A stretch of 11,392 bases of DNA from Thermoplasmata archaeon. Lineage in GTDB: Archaea > Thermoplasmatota > Thermoplasmata > WALJ01. How positions within the stretch are numbered: position 1 is the stretch's first letter; the number at the start of each line of letters is the position of its first letter. Under the pieces are notes generated by a model. It was not told the DNA's origin. It worked only from the letters and a program-made list of their open reading frames with translations, and did no database searches. Both the position numbers and the translations under genes were made by a program. Positions 11,346 through 11,392 of this stretch are shown here, piece after piece. Where the stretch lies: the NCBI GenBank assembly GCA_015522885.1, contig WALJ01000107.1:1-11392 (forward strand), given 5' to 3'.

Positions 11346-11376
11346 GTAAGAATTCCTTACATTTTCGTGATGTGCC

Positions 11377-11392
11377 ATGCCTGAAGTAATCA
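11377..11392 (+). CDS. start of an unidentified gene, cut by the window edge
   Basis: Only five codons (MPEVI) are visible. The ATG is placed about 35 nt after the strong TATA box. The GTG at 11368 and the ATG at 11371 in another frame meet a stop after a few codons, so 11377 is the likely start. The product cannot be named. Confidence 0.45.

Noticed and set aside
1..11392. CRISPR arrays, tRNA or rRNA genes, complete insertion sequences
   Set aside because: No spaced direct-repeat array, no T-loop/anticodon pattern, no rRNA-like stretch and no transposase were found on either strand.

Overview
The window reads as an archaeal chromosome segment. The evidence is an Nmd3-type ribosome biogenesis factor, an MptA-type GTP cyclohydrolase of pterin (methanopterin/folate) synthesis, a divergent FtsZ/tubulin-fold protein, and archaeal promoter layout, with TATA boxes about 24-27 nt upstream of start codons (leaderless or very short leaders). 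A euryarchaeal or Thermoplasmatota-like host is likely, but I cannot fix the taxon from sequence alone.

Layout. 1-400: no convincing gene, but dense inverted-repeat structure (a four-way-junction fold and a pseudoknot-capable block) that may be a structured RNA of no family I recognise. 437-1237 (+): FtsZ-like protein with degenerate GTPase motifs, overlapping by 15 nt the convergent nmd3 gene (1223-2248, -). 2249-2641: intergenic, with one orphan TATA box. 2642-3300 (+): two-gene winged-helix regulator operon with an ATGA overlap.

3363-9113 (-): a tightly packed four-gene operon. In transcription order it encodes a large secreted, C-terminally anchored protein; a smaller protein of the same topology; an 863-residue fusion of zinc ribbon, acidic/basic linker, four membrane helices, periodic coiled coil and ChlI-type AAA+ ATPase; and a stand-alone ChlI-type AAA+ paralogue. 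The stand-alone paralogue has Gln in place of the Walker B Glu, while the membrane-bound one keeps Glu. The paralogue's reading frame also appears to begin at an ATT codon overlapping the upstream stop. The operon looks like an envelope-linked AAA+ machine with one hydrolysis-competent and one probably hydrolysis-impaired ring subunit. This is the best candidate for an undescribed system here.

9114-9512: a divergent promoter, a zinc-ribbon gene relic, and a candidate small RNA with an imperfect hairpin and T-run. 9513-10330 (+): a membrane-anchored coiled-coil protein followed by an AT-rich PD-(D/E)XK-type nuclease-like gene, then the truncated C-terminal end of a second copy of the coiled-coil gene, marking an old rearrangement. 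10452-11333 (+): mptA, followed by a strong TATA box and the first codons of another gene at the window edge.
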